From contig JAACJP010000002.1 of NCBI GenBank assembly GCA_013368375.1, positions 558,001 through 622,000 on the forward strand: DNA of 64,000 nucleotides, in the 5' to 3' direction. Both the position numbers and the translations under genes were made by a program. The notes beneath the pieces were generated by a model. That model did no database searches. It was given only the letters and a program-made list of their open reading frames with translations, and had not been told where the DNA came from. Positions 46,677 through 58,462 of the stretch are shown piece after piece (within the stretch, counting starts at the first letter, position 1; every line of letters begins with the position of its first letter). Source of the stretch: Tricholomella constricta. Lineage: Eukaryota; Basidiomycota; Agaricomycetes; Agaricales; Lyophyllaceae.

Positions 46677-48809
46677 TCAATCGTCATTTATTCCCAAAAC
46701 ACCGAGATCTTTGAGAATGAACACGGTCTCCTCTACACGGATCTCAAGCACCGTCAGTCGCTTTTGCTTTGCTTCCCACTCCTTCAAGATATCTCGCTCA
46801 AGCCGAGATAGCAAGCTCTCGTCTTGACTGACATCGCTCCTTTCCCGCTTCTCAAGGACAGCCTTGACCTCGCTTCCTTCCTCCTCGGCACGTCGCCGCA
46901 TACCGATATTATATAAAGTTTTGTAGAGATTTCCTAGAATAACGGAATATGCCTTGTGAAGATCGACATACCTGGTGAAGGGTTAGCAAGGACAATTTAC
47001 AAGAGAACGCGAGAAACTGCGTACCAAAGATAAAATGTCCGCGTTGGGTTGCGGTCTGCACTTTTGGGAACCTCTTGTGTGCTAACCAAGGAGTCGGCGG
47101 CAAGCACAGCCAAAAGCGGTCGGACGTCTTTGGGCGCCATCATCACAATTTTCGAAATCTATCCCGTATTTGCATAAACGAGTCGAAGAATTTCGCGAGA
47201 TGACGTACCTGCTTTTCATCCATCTTCCCCGTATCCAGTAGCAGTCGTAATATTCGTACACCTTCTACACCGTGGCGTTCCCTGGTCACAGATTCTAATA
47301 CATGCCTCCGCATTCGGCGACCGACTACTTCAAACTCGACTTGAACCTTGGAAGAACTGTATGAGACAAACGAGCCAGCTCGTCCTGCCGGAGTAGGGTT
47401 GTCGGCTGAGGAAAGCATCCCAAGATAGTCTTTGATACACGCCGAAGTGGATGTCTTTTTGGAGGAGAAGACGAGACCGGAGGTGAGGTCATCGTTTTCC
47501 GAAAGCTGTAGGACAATGTTGGCCACAGACATAGGATCTGAGGGGCGGATCAGGTACGAAACCGGCGATTTGAAAAAACGTACCTGAGCGTACTTCCGCT
47601 ACGCTCTTTTGGGAAGATTCTGTCACTTTCAGAGCTGCTTGGAGTACCAGAGCTGCACCACTGTTGTAACGTTCTTTTGCAGCTTTTACAATCAGCTAGA
47701 GGCGGCAGGATGAGGAACACATTGTGTGCAGTTTAAGAGAACCCACCGAGTTTCTGATGTGAATATTGAACTTGTCGAAGTTGGCACGGAAATACACAGT
47801 GTCCTATAACAAGTTCTCAGCAAGTGATTTGCCCAGTGTGGCAAACAAACCTCGACAATATGCTCATCCTCTTCGACAGTTTTTCGCTATGAAGAGTTGA
47901 CGAGGAGCGGCAGAGTAGGAAGCGGATACATGCGTACCTTGGACGAACGGTGTCCTGCCGTCTCCTTTGCTTTACGTTTCTGGAGTGGGCTGCATTATTC
48001 GACAGAGTCAAGAATCTTGTCATGCCTCACTCACTAGTCCAACCTGCTCCGCCTCCTCTTCCTCCCGCTTGAGCCGAGCTTCAGCAACTTCTTTAGCTTC
48101 ACGAATTTCCCTTGCAGTCGGAAACCCCGCGATTTTGGTCTTTTCTTCTGCTTCATACTGAATGCGCTTATCTCGCGGAGAGACGTGGGATAAAATCGTA
48201 GAGGGTTTCAGATAGGACGTTGAGACGAGGTTGTGTATAGCTTGTGTGTAGACCGTGATAGCTGGGTGGCTCGTGAGCGGGTAAACGTCAAACGGGATGT
48301 AGAAGCATACTCTTCGTATCGTAGGCGCCCAAAAGCGACAGAATGTCTGGTGGGCGAAGTTTGCCGTGATCGAGGACAAGTTGGACAATTTCTGAAGCCT
48401 ACGAAGATCAGTTGGCAAAGGTCGCCTCGTAGGAGAAAGTTCCATGTACTGCTTTCCCGAACAACTGCTCTGCTTGCCACACAAGCCTCCCAAACCTCAG
48501 CCTCATTAGACATTCGTCGACGTTGACCTCCAAAACTTCACCATCTTCTTCGGTACGCGCGTGCCAGAGAAGATTGTGTTGGACGAGAACGAGGATAGAT
48601 GATAGGACGGTCCGTGGTTTATGACCAGTTATACGAACTAATTGGGACAGCGGTAAACGACCACGGGTAAGGAGAGCGGATGCAACAGACTAGTAAAGAG
48701 TTTTTCAAGTGTGTGTGATGAGGTCGAGGATATTGCTCACAGCTGTAATAGGACCGAAGTGCGATTGTATAATTTGAACACACAGTCGACCAGTATGTGC
48801 ATCTGCCAT
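46677..48809 (-). CDS. RPC82: RNA polymerase III subunit Rpc82/RPC3
   Basis: About nine exons from ATG 48809: MADAHTGRLCVQIIQSHFGP, then after a splice SVASALLTRGRLPLSQLVRI, THKPRTV-type winged-helix, and LVQHNLLWHARTEEDGEVLE. Further blocks are LSNLSSITANFAHQTFCRFW, a charged segment (REIREAKEVAEARLKREEEE), VYFRANFDKFNIHIRNS, and a GMRRRAEEEGSEVKAVLEKR coiled coil. The end is LTVLEIRVEETVFILKDLGV with a stop at 46677. Several winged-helix domains plus a C-terminal coiled coil match RPC62/Rpc82, a member of the Rpc82-Rpc34-Rpc31 trimer for Pol III initiation. Confidence 0.94.
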
Positions 48810-49152
48810 TTGACGTTTTGCACAGAGCCGTGTCCCGTCCGCCTCATTTGATTGCCCGGCAATCGCCGCCGTAAAAAAAATTATTTCGGTAAAAAAACAA
48901 AACAGGGAAACATATAAGACACAATAATGTTTATTCTCCCGTCTCTCCAAGCGCCCGCCGCGAGTTGGTATCTGTCAAAGGTCAGCCAATGCAGAACATC
49001 GTGTCGGTGATCTGCTGTCAGTAAGAGATGAACGACTTAGCCTCGTCGCTGTCGAAGTATGTAGATCCAGGGCAAAGTCAGATCTAGAGCCCCAACTCAG
49101 TCTGAACGTCGCCATCCCCGGACTCCGTAGCCAGTTCGAAGCCAAAGCCCTC
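48810..49152. other. Intergenic: RPC82 promoter and acidic-gene 3' region
   Basis: 343 bp between two minus-strand genes. An A-rich patch (aaaaaaaattatttcggtaa, 48871-48890) lies about 60-80 bp before the RPC82 ATG, the kind of A/T tract common in fungal promoters. Nothing else is supported. Confidence 0.5.
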
Positions 49153-51872
49153 CTATTGTACTCGGGGCCGTTTGGGATCTGGATATAAATTGATTAAAAC
49201 CGTTCTAGACGAAATGAGCTGATAATTGTCGACAAACCTGGAGAACTAGGTGGCAGGCCCTCCTCATCTTCGTATTCTTCAAGTTCCGCTTCGGACAGAC
49301 TCCTTTTGGTGGAGGTTTTACTGGACAGGGTGACAGAACTCAGATTCGAGGCCGTTTCGTGCTCGTGTTCTTCAACCTCCCAGGTTGTGTCAAGCTCGCC
49401 TTCGCCATCAAGAGTATCGTCCCAGGGATCAAGGTCATACGAAGTGCCTTGAGGCTCTGCCGATTCGGGGGCGGCGGCTACAAGAGTTGCATCTGCTGAT
49501 GAGCCTATACAATGTATGTCTAGTTCGGTCCAAACAGATGCGTTGAAGCGTACATACCAGGTTCATCTGGCTCTCCATCTACATTAGTTATCACATCAAG
49601 TTCATCGCCAGGCAGATCGTTAAGGTTAGTTGATACAGAGCCTGGATAGTGTCGTCAAACACAGTCCGAGATGCAAGGAGTAGACAAATACCTGGCTCCC
49701 CAGAAATTTCTTGCAAATCAACGAACTCTAGAGGGGAGTCGCCATGTTGCGCGCTCGCTACCCAACAAGTGATCAGTAAAACTTCGACTCCAATAGATGC
49801 ACCAATGACTTACCCGTTTTTGAGGGTGGTGCGTCAGAGATGGGCAGCTTTGCCGCAGTTTCTGGCGATTGTGAGGTAGCAGTATTCTCCTCATCCACTT
49901 CAGACCAATGTTCGTTACTTGGCACAACAGAGATATCTGGACCATCCTCTGGTTCTGCACGAGATTCATGTGCATCATGTAAGGCTTCCGCTTGGGCATC
50001 ACCATCCCCATCGTGTTCGCCGTCCTCATCATGCTCTTCGCCGTACTGTTCGTCGTGCTGCTCATATTCCACAATTCCACCACTCTTCGCTTCAGGCGCG
50101 TCAGGGTCGTAAACTTCGTGTGCAAGATCAGCTTCGACGACTGGTAAGATACTTTCCTCGTGTGAGAGGTGGCCAATCTCTTTCGAAATATCCACATATT
50201 CAAGCTCCTCGTGCTCGCCTTCAGCTTCTTCCTTCTGTTCTTGGACGTGGCTGGCGAGCGCTTGTGCATCCTCCTCAACTACAGCCTCCTGGTGGAGGTC
50301 CACCGCCCCCGAGTTGTCGGTTTCAGGGTGTTGCGCATCTGATTCTTGTAGATGATCTTGTTCTTCTATGTCATATTCGCGTTCCAATTGGGGTTGCGTA
50401 TCGCTGCTTGTATCTATCGAATAAAAATGAGTTCAGTTCAGTATCGTTTTTTACGTCACATTACCTTCATTCTGAATATCTTCAGCCGAGGGCTCCACTA
50501 CCGCATCCTTGGCATCTGTTACCTGGAAGCTGGCGATCTGTTCTTGAAGTAAATGATAACGATCGATAAATCGCGGGCTAAGAGTCCTTAATCGCAGTCG
50601 AAGTGGTCCGGGTTTGTTTAAACCGTCGTGCAGGACATTGAGATCATGCAAAGACAATTCGTGGGCAAAAGTATAGTCCTGAACGATACGTAAGCAAAGG
50701 CACAATGACCAACAAGACCGAAGAATATTCACCTCCGACATCACTAACTCCAGATCATAAGCGTCGAGAAGGAGCTCGCCATTCGAAATATCAAGCATAC
50801 TACCAAGATATTCGTCTTGACGAAGGGCTTCGAAAACACTCGAAAGAGGTTCATAATAAAGTGTTGGTAGGTGATCAAGCAAGACAACGAGCTCAGAAAG
50901 ATCAGAGTCCCCATTAGAAGGCGTGTTAAGCCTCGATTTCGATGGGGCATTAAAGAGGCTGATAGAGGGGGCGTCTGTTGAGACGGATATAAGCACCGCT
51001 GGAGGGGGATCGATATAAACACCCCTGGAAATTTCATGGGGGTCTGTCGAGACAGCTGAGGGATCAAATTCATGGGACTGAGTTTGGGCCTCGACGCCGT
51101 GCGGGCATGGATGCTCCTCCAAAGGAGCACCCAAAATCTCCGCAGGGGATAAATGACTAGTATGAGACTCGGCAGCCCCGTCGGATGCTCCAAAATCATG
51201 AACAGCAGAGGTATGCTGCTCGTCAGCATCTGGGTGCTGTCCCAAAAGGGGTTCTTCCGGTACATTGTCAGTCGATTCATTTAGCACCGTTTGGTGGCCA
51301 AGCTGAAGATTTTCTGTGTGGATGAGTGGCTGTTCCTTTTCAGCATGGGCATGGAGCATATCATTTTCATGTGTGGATACAGTCGGCGTTTGCAGTCGAG
51401 GCGAGTCTGCAGGCGCGTGCACGACAGGTGTGAAAGCATCGAAGCTTTCTTCTTCCAAAGATATAGATGGCGTGTGAGTGGATGATGATGGTTGCAGAAA
51501 CTCTGCTGGATTAGAGATGTGGTCCACAGGTTCATTCACAGGCACGACTGGTGCTTCGTGGCCATGAGATGCGTCGGGTGAATGGGCGCGCGAAGCATCG
51601 TAGACTTCTACATCCACGATTTCGGCCGTCTCCAAGTCAGGGTCTTCCGAACCATCCTCCATTTCGTACTCCGTATTGTGAGTTTCATCGTAGGGTTCCA
51701 TATCGACCTCTATTGTGACGCCTGACTCTTCGAGTGGTGTGGTCTGCCCGTCGTCCTCCATGGTGGCCTCATCCTGGAACCATGGGTCCGATGATGAGAG
51801 GTGCATTGAGAAATCAGCGTCGTTTTGATAGTCCAGCATTTGTGTGTCGAATGTTTCAAGCATGGTCGACAT
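49153..51872 (-). CDS. Large acidic low-complexity protein, probably nuclear
   Basis: About seven exons from ATG 51872 (MSTMLETFDTQMLDYQNDAD) to the stop at 49153, roughly 800 aa. Most of it is Asp/Glu/His/Ser-rich disorder. One ordered stretch (about residues 330-440) reads LLDHLPTLYYEPLSSVFEAL, SNGELLLDAYDLELVMSE and, after a splice, DYTFAHELSLHDLNVLHDGL and FIDRYHLLQEQIASF. This looks like a small alpha/beta domain seen in other fungal acidic proteins. The C-terminus SPDPKRPRVQ carries a basic NLS-like KRPR. Small exons near 49250-49700 encode further acidic pieces (DLDPWDDTLDGEGELDTTW). No function is assigned. Its start is 91 bp from the divergent gene at 51964. Confidence 0.75.
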
Positions 51873-51963
51873 GGTGGGAGGGAAAGAGGATATCGCTTAC
51901 GTGAGCTCAAGCCGCACAGACCGTACACGGTCATACGCCGGCCTTTGCCTTTGTGTAGCGACG
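51873..51963. promoter_or_regulatory. Very short (91-bp) bidirectional promoter
   Basis: Only 91 bp separate the ATG codons of two divergent genes. The stretch includes GATATCGCTTACGTGAGCTC and an imperfect palindrome (gaccgtacacggtc). Both leaders must be very short or overlap. Confidence 0.45.
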
Positions 51964-52633
51964 ATGGCCGCCGCAATCACCAGTGCAGCGCGCTCAGCTG
52001 ACGTCGAGTACTTGGTTCGCAATGCAATGACCAATGGGTATCAGATTTCGTCTTTATTGGCTCCCCCAGTTTACGCAGCGTTCTTACTCGCAAAACGTGG
52101 CCGGGGGACGTTGTCGATAAATCATTTGCTCCGCGCGACATGGTTAGGCGGCCTCGCAGGTGGAAAAATGGTGCTTTTGGTCTCTACACTGACTGACAAT
52201 CTGGGTTTTATCAGGCACTGCTGGGAGCGGTGGACTTGCGTATGCGTGGTACAGTTCATGCAATGAGGATGTCTTGCGATCAAAACGACTCAAAGCAGCC
52301 TATGATGTTTGTGCTTCACTTTTCTCCCACTCACCCTACTAAATCCCAATGTTTCCCTATAGACTGATCGAATCAGAGCAGACGATCATGCCACGATTGG
52401 TGCCGTCCTATCAAGTGTGCTCACTCCTGGCATATTTTGGAAACGAGCGAATGTCGTGAACCGTACGGACGTTCCATCTCTATGGCCAGAATTCTTATTC
52501 ACTCATATACATAGTCGTGTTGGGTGGCGCCGGTTTGGGAAGCAGTATCGGTTTACTAACGCACTATGGGCGGTCGTTGACAGGTGATTCACCCTCAAAG
52601 CTTGACGCTCCTGTCATTCCTGTGGTGGAGTAA
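51964..52633 (+). CDS. Small conserved-looking membrane protein
   Basis: Four exons, about 170 aa. ATG 51964 gives MAAAITSAARSADVEYLVRN, then LLAPPVYAAFLLAKRG, a splice to LAGG|TAGSGLAYAWYSS, RLKAAYD|TDRIRADDHATIG and, after the third intron, NVVN|LVLGGAGLGSSIGLLTHY. The end is VIPVVE with a stop at 52631-52633. Glycine-rich hydrophobic segments of 18-22 residues suggest two to four membrane passes, perhaps in the mitochondrial inner membrane. All three introns are GT-AG and about 50-65 bp, and the frame is consistent, so it is a real gene. The family is not recognised. Confidence 0.75.
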
Positions 52634-52763
52634 GCAAATTTCAAATGCTGCCTGAAGGTGCCATCTGTGTTATACTATCGCAATGTCGTTTTCCTTATTA
52701 TAGAGACAGAGTTGTATAAGTCCCACTGCATACTAATATAATGATAGAAACTACACATGTCTA

Positions 52764-55445
52764 TCAAGCTCTGCCAACGTCCTTCAGTCGTCCGTCGATC
52801 TCCGGGCTCACGACAAGAAGCTCTTCTTCATCAAACCTTTGATATTTTATGGCAGCATCTTTGCCACTGCGCACACTCTCGCCATCGTATGCATCAACCG
52901 AGGTCATGTGTTCAGTAGTGCAGACTGAGAGCTGATCTTGATAGTGTGAGCGCGACCTTCGGGCCCACTGGAGAACTAGCCTTGCAGCACGCTTCCAGTG
53001 TTGAATTGGTTTGGACTCTACGCGGCATCGTCGCTTGTGTCGTCTGACGGCTTCGCGAGAGATAGCCTCCTCGGTACTCGTTTGTAGATTAATCGAAGGT
53101 TCACGGTATAACAAGCTCGTCATTTTATTGACGAACTGAGAACCTGGATAAAACAGGTCAAGTTAAAGCCTTGTTCTGATAATTTGAAAGGCACCCGAGG
53201 TGTCCTACCTAGTAAGTACTTGCGTACGATGCTACTCATCAACTGGCCGCTTTCATCGTCAACGAGAAATGGTTTTCCTTTGAACGCCAAAAAGCCGTCG
53301 TGGCCCTGTGCCATATACTCCCGAGTAACGATCTTGTACTTTCTACCGTCGGTACTCCTTGTGATCGGCTCTCCATCAACGAGACTGGGTGTCGATGTTC
53401 CGCTGGTACTCTCGGAATCGTTGTCACTTTCTTCTCGCTCCTGAAGAAGGCACACATCTAGAACACGGTTCCCTGGTTCCCGACGAGAGTCCCATGATAC
53501 ACGAATGCCTGATAGAACAGGGAAACGTCTAAGGGAATCGTTGTCGTCATCCACGCTAGAATCGCGGCAGCTATGTGTCCTCACCCTTCTTGCGCTGGCC
53601 ACGTTGATAACGAAGCCTCTAACGCGTCCCATATTGCGGCTCCATCAAGCTCTAAAACAACGACAGGATCCTCGAAGGGCAGAATTTCAAGTATGTTGCC
53701 GAGAGTCACGACACCTTGATCATGGTCAGAGTAAGAACGCAAAAGGTAAATTTTACAAACCTGGACCGTAGGTCGAATCACCTCGTAATGTACCAGCACA
53801 GATGAAGGCACCGTCGGATCCACCACATCCCTTCATGCAGAGTGCATCATCATAGGCATGTCGGATGATATCTGCGAACCAGTTGCCTGCCGCTGACTGA
53901 GAACGGTGAGACCACATGCCAGTCAGGCCATGATTTAAACACACACACCTCTGATGTACGGATGTATTGGGAACGGACGTCAATGCTCGTTGTGGTTTTA
54001 CAGACCGGTGCTTTCAACGTCTTCGAGACGGATGAGAGTAGGTTCTTCAGGAGGTTTTTCAGGGCTTCCGACGACCTGAACGACGGCTCAATGGTATGCC
54101 GTTTGCCTAGACAAATCACGTTCGACATGGAAATGGCCCCTACTTTCGGGATATTCACTGACCTGTGATTCGTTTGATGATCTTGTTCCTAACACTGCCA
54201 GGAGGCGTCTCTTCAAGTTCCAACGTCAACTCACTGAGATCGCGGAAATCCGTTCCACTTTTTATAACAAGAACATCACCGTGGTCATCTTCTGCCCCCA
54301 GGATATCTTCGGTAAGGTCATGACCTTCCCATGAACTCACTCCTTTGCTGACATAGTAAAGGTGATCATGTCCGCCTAATATCAAATCGATGCCATGCGA
54401 TGGCGCAATCGGGTGACTTTCCTGGGCTGACGGGGAAAATGCTAGCAGGCTCTTCGCAAGGGTAATATCCTGAGAAAGTCATAAGAATGCGTCACGAACA
54501 AATGTGTTAGAAACGCTACGTTAGGGATCCTGTGAAAAAGAATCAGTCATTTCTGAGGGCCAGTCGAGGCCACTCTGCTCACCGGGAATGCGTCAATGCA
54601 ATGATGAAGTCACATCGATATCCACCTTCAGGATCGCGCAGACGTCTAGAGAGGTCAAGTCCTGTTTCCGCCATATCTCTGTATGTAAAGTTGGAAGGCC
54701 AAGTTGCCACAGTTCCAATCCACTCTCTGAGGCAGAATTGTAAGAAGTTGGTCGTAGGTTGGTAAGAAATAATGAAGTACTTCTCGACGAGCCCGATAAC
54801 TCCAATCCGTATGCCTGCTCTCTCGAAGATCTGGAATTCATGGAGATGTTCCGGAACTTTGGACGTCGTGGAGTCGATGATATTGCTCAAAATCCAAGGC
54901 TAGATGGAACAGTTGTTACACTTGGAAGAGATTTCGACAGATGGATGGCGACATACAAAAGAAGTGTCCTTTATGAGCTTCGTGAGGTGTGGGTATCCTG
55001 GTCATACTTTCAGTCATACTAGCAGGTGTTAAACTGATGTGTGCCCTCACCAAAGTCGAAGTCATGATTACCTGCAAGGTTTTTAGGTTTTCCAGGGTGA
55101 AAGAATGTAATACACACGCACCAGTCAAAGAAACATCTGGCGCAAGCATGTTCATCACAGGGACCTATATGTATATCAAGTTCGAGTTTCTTTCACAGAG
55201 TTGTAGCGGCATACCATATGACTGCCTCGAGTAACCGAGCTCTCGACAGATGGGGAGAAGACGTCTCCAGAGAACAATGTCAGACCGTCCTTTTTACCAC
55301 CAGGAAGTTCAGCCCATTTGTCTCGAATATCGTCAAGTCGTGCGCCGAACTGGGCGACATCGATGGTTTCTGAGGAATGGGGAGATGGTTTCTGAGGAGA
55401 AACACGATAGACATCATTCCAGTGTATGAGTGATAATTGGGACAT
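52764..55445 (-). CDS. 5'-nucleotidase/UshA-like metallophosphoesterase
   Basis: Many exons from ATG 55445: MSQLSLIHWNDVYRVSPQKP. The metallophosphatase half shows LIHWNDVY, LFSGDVFSPS, LTGNHDFDFG-type after splicing, FIIALTHSR and LILGGHDHLYYVSKG. The C-terminal 5'-nucleotidase half gives AAGNWFADIIRHAYDDA, GAFICAGTLRGDSTYGPG, VVTLGNILEILPFEDPVVVL and YKIVTREYMAQGHDGF. A fungal extension follows with basic (EAVRRHKRRCRVESKPIQHW) and acidic parts, ending LKDVGRA with a stop at 52764. No signal peptide is visible, so an intracellular nucleotide or phosphoester hydrolase is likely rather than the secreted type. The substrate is unknown. Confidence 0.9.
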
Positions 55446-56194
55446 GATTGGATATTTCGTAGATGGAACTGTACTATCGATCGATACTCACAAGAGGTAT
55501 CAAGATGACCAGTGAGATAAATGGTGAACAGCGATTTGCATCCGGCCCGACGGCATGATCGGCTCCGACTCGCTCTTGAACGGCCCGCCTGGCGACTTTC
55601 TTGCAACGACCGAGCATAATACTTCCTGGTCATCAATTCGTCCGCCAGGCTATCCTACGAGGTATGTCATTCCCACTATACCAAACATGCCAGTGGGGTC
55701 ACTTTAAGTCTGCAAGACCGCTGTGGTAATCGACTTCATTACAGAAGATATTGCATATCAAGGTGGCCTCCTTATGAAGGGCCTCACCGGACAAAAACAT
55801 TGACCTAGAGTAATCGCGACAATGTCTTTGACTTGCCAGATGTTGACCTTGATGTTTTCCCACGCCTCATTTAGTCATGGGAAAAATTGGACCGGCGTTT
55901 GCCGTGATCCCGAGGGCGGTCACGTGACTAGACGCGCCTGCGCGTAAGACTCCTCGCTCCTCCCTGCGGCATGCCCTGTAGCTCCGTTGGTACATGACAA
56001 AAAATATGTCGCTGTGCAGCACCTCTCCTAGGATCCGGAGGGCACAGGCTTGGCTTGAAAGCATCTGAAATAGATTTTGTTCCAAGTACTGCGCAGGAAA
56101 ACAGCCCAGGCACACCTGCAACCTCCCAAAGGCATGTCCAGGAAGCAAATGTACTGTAATGAGAGCCTACAGGAATTCAGGGACCTAAATTGAT
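55446..56194. other. Intergenic flank, promoter of the nucleotidase gene and start of repeat cluster
   Basis: 749 bp with no supported gene. The first ~200 bp should hold the promoter of the minus-strand nucleotidase gene. At 55979-55992 the string TAGCTCCGTTGGTA resembles a tRNA A box, but no B box or cloverleaf follows. GC content and CpG strings rise after 55900, marking the change toward repeats. Confidence 0.5.
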
Positions 56195-56288
56195 GGGCAC
56201 GTGCTAGCACGCGCCCTGAGCTGATTTACGGGGCTGTTGGCCCAGCTCGTGGCCTGTAAATTCAGCTGTAAATTGGCCTGATTTACGG
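56195..56288. repeat. 22-bp near-palindrome followed by four GTAAAT motifs
   Basis: At 56195-56216 lies a 22-bp almost perfect palindrome centred on GTGCTAGCAC. Just after it, GTAAAT occurs four times in alternating orientation (56223, 56256, 56268 and 56281). A palindrome with clustered short subterminal motifs is typical of the end of a DNA transposon, but no transposase or partner end was found. Confidence 0.5.
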
Positions 56289-56837
56289 CCTCTGCGCGAA
56301 CTGCTTCAGAGGGGGGTGGGGGCAGAGGGAGCGGAGTCTGGGAGGGGCAGACACTGGAGAGATTGTAGCCATGGACAATGGATAGCGGGTACCGGAAGGT
56401 CCACCGAAGCGGGCCCCCCAAAATATATTTGGCTGGCAAGGAGCGAAATGGCTACTACACAAAAGGAGGGACGACACAGAAAAAGACAAACAAAAAGAAG
56501 GGCTAGCGGTGGGAGGGCGAGCAAAAAGACGAGAGAATATAGTCTACGAGCTAATACAATAAACTGATTAGAATAGAAAGAAAAGGCGGCGAAGCCGGGA
56601 AGCGTACGATTTAAAGGTTTGATGAAGTCAAACTAAAATTGACGAGGGTGAGTGCGAAGCATGATGCGGCAGAGCCAAGGGGAGCTTACCGGTGATAGTG
56701 CTAGAAGGCCTGTAGGTGCTGTACACAATAACAAAACAACTAACAGCTATAGGGGTCGAGAAGTGTTAAAAGTTCCCAAACACGCAAGTGTGCAGGGCTA
56801 AAAGGATGGTTGGACGAAGGTAAAGACGATCCGACTC

Positions 56838-57293
56838 TGTAACGGGCTGCACCGTGCGCCCACTCCTATTATTGCTTAGTCTCTTGTTCTCTGTCATCGG
56901 CCCCCATGGCCCCCGCCTTAGACATACTTGCTGACTGCCATATTGTTCTTACGCCCCTTTCGTAGCCATTACTCCCACACCGACACCACTACTTAGATTC
57001 CTATCAGTCAGCTGGACAATTGTTACTCATCAGTAGTCAGCGCTCTTACATACCACCTTAGTCACTGGCTCGGCAATGTAGTATATAAGCCTGGGTTGGA
57101 GATAGAATATCTCCAACCTGAACAATAACAGTATCTTCGGGTTTATACATTGATCGACTCTTAGCTTGCTCTCTCGTCGCCCTCTTCACGTTTCGCACTG
57201 TCGACTGCTCACTTGATCGCATTCAGGACCCTCTTGGCTCGCGCCAGCTCGCAGCTCTTCGCTCGCCTTCGCCCATCCGGATGTCCTCTAACA
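56838..57293 (+). mobile_element. Solo LTR with perfect 5-bp target duplication
   Basis: 456 bp bounded by TGTAAC...CTAACA (TG...CA ends) and flanked on both sides by GACTC (56833-56837 and 57294-57298). The sequence outside it is continuous in the second family copy, proving insertion. It holds a TATATAA box at 57082-57088, followed by an 11-bp-stem hairpin at 57094-57118. Only one LTR remains, so the internal part was lost by recombination. Orientation is taken from the TATA box. Confidence 0.88.
57094..57118 (+). promoter_or_regulatory. Perfect 11-bp stem, 3-nt loop hairpin in the solo LTR
   Basis: GGTTGGAGATA-gaa-TATCTCCAACC lies six bases downstream of the TATATAA box. It would fall at or just after the transcription start and could fold in the LTR RNA leader. 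Confidence 0.8.
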
Positions 57294-58020
57294 GACTCGA
57301 TATTAGTCGAACCGACGACGATGCGATGAGCGCGATAAGATGTGATCGTTCCCGGCTGGAACGGGTCGGCGATGCGACTGTTTGTGTCGGTGGCGCGACA
57401 ACGAGACGAACGATGTTAATACGGAGAACTCACGGGTTCGGGCGACAAGTACGAGTGGACAGATACGGCGGTTATGAGTTTTTACGACAGTGGCGACAGT
57501 TGCGGCGGGTTGCGACGAGTTTAGGCGATGAGGACGGTTCGGAGACGACAGAGACAACAGTTTTTGAACTGTTAACTCTGAATATGAGGGAAAATACGGG
57601 CTATAATTCACTGGAGGACGGTAGGTACTACATGGGATTGTTTATATGGTAAAGCCAGATCACCGACTCTTAGTGCGACCATGCAGGTGTTTCATGTTAG
57701 GTTGTCGCCAAGTCTGGTGCCGCGCGGCGCGTTTCTGAGGACAAGTCGAGTGTGGCGCGTTATTGATCGGATACCAGTGTCGGATCGGATACGTGATCAG
57801 GGCAGTCGGTGATTACGGGACTCCGTGAGTTAGTCGGATCTGTGCCGTGAATAGGAGACGGAGTGGCTTTGTCGGTAAATGCGTCATGGGTAAGGCGCCA
57901 AGTCGGGGGTTTGACGTTTGACAGACGAACGTGCGTGGTCGCTTGGTGACTACACGGTTACTCCAATCTCCGGCGCCCGAGAACGAGGTCGGTCGAGTTG
58001 AGTAGGTCGTGTTTGGTCGG

Positions 58021-58056
58021 GAGTTGGTCGGCGAGTTGGTCGGCGAGTTGGTCGGC
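58021..58056 (+). repeat. Minisatellite, 12 bp x 3 (GAGTTGGTCGGC)
   Basis: Three exact tandem 12-bp units in copy A of the repeat family, at about the same relative place as a different 20-bp array in copy B. Confidence 0.9.
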
Positions 58057-58149
58057 GAGTCAGTCGATGTTGCTGTGTGCGTCTTTGGGCGGTTTACAGT
58101 GGTCGGGACGTCGGATCGGTGACCAGCCGAAGAGGGTGCATATCACCGG

Positions 58150-58462
58150 ATGACCAGTGATGAACAGAAGATAATTAGACAGGAAGAACAGAGTAACCTG
58201 TTATCACTGGAAATCCGGAAGAATAGGTGAGCTGGAGCACAGCTGGCAGAAGGGCACGAAGTGCATACCTGGGCTGGGACGTCGAAGACTAAGGAAGGAA
58301 GAGGCGAAGCCTCCTAGCCCAGGGTTTTATAGGAGCAGACCCGATCCTCCTGAAAAACTTCCTCGTACGCCGCATCTGCTAAACAATAGCGCAGCGCGGA
58401 GGTTCAAAGAGGAGTGAGACTGAATGTGGGCGGACGTTCAAACTCAGCGCGCGAGATGAAGT
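58150..58462. other. Spacer between repeat copy A and the copia LTR
   Basis: 313 bp without a gene. It holds an inverted repeat (58154-58167 against 58198-58210, one base of difference, loop about 30 nt) and an inverted pair CCTGGGCT...AGCCCAGG around 58268-58325. Probably part of a further, older element. Confidence 0.5.

Larger units (their letters stand above)
56689..58149 (+). repeat. Repeat family copy A (about 1.0 kb), interrupted by a solo LTR
   Basis: The sequence matches, with many differences, the reverse complement of 60492-61554 along its length. Shared blocks include the start (ccggtgatagNgctagNagg), the strings around gaagtgttaaaagttccc, ggagaactcacgggttcggg and the part with gggaaaatacgggct. 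The ends are CCGGTGATA and TATCACCGG. Near the right end are three 12-bp tandem units at 58021-58056. Without the 456-bp LTR and its 5-bp duplication the copy is 1,000 bp. Short open frames are not conserved between the two copies, so it looks non-coding and non-autonomous. Confidence 0.8.

Noticed and set aside
49718..50278. 186-aa basic minus-strand frame
   Set aside because: An alternative frame of the acidic protein's repetitive exon (Glu/Asp codons read as Arg/Met/Lys); shadow.
55960..56050. tRNA-like A box (TAGCTCCGTTGGTA)
   Set aside because: No B box, anticodon stem or acceptor stem could be folded; at most a tRNA or SINE fragment.
57281..57652. 123-aa plus-strand frame and the 89-aa frame of the homologous segment at 61158-61427
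   Set aside because: Both come from ACGACAGAG-type simple sequence in the repeat copies, are not conserved as protein and start differently; not genes.
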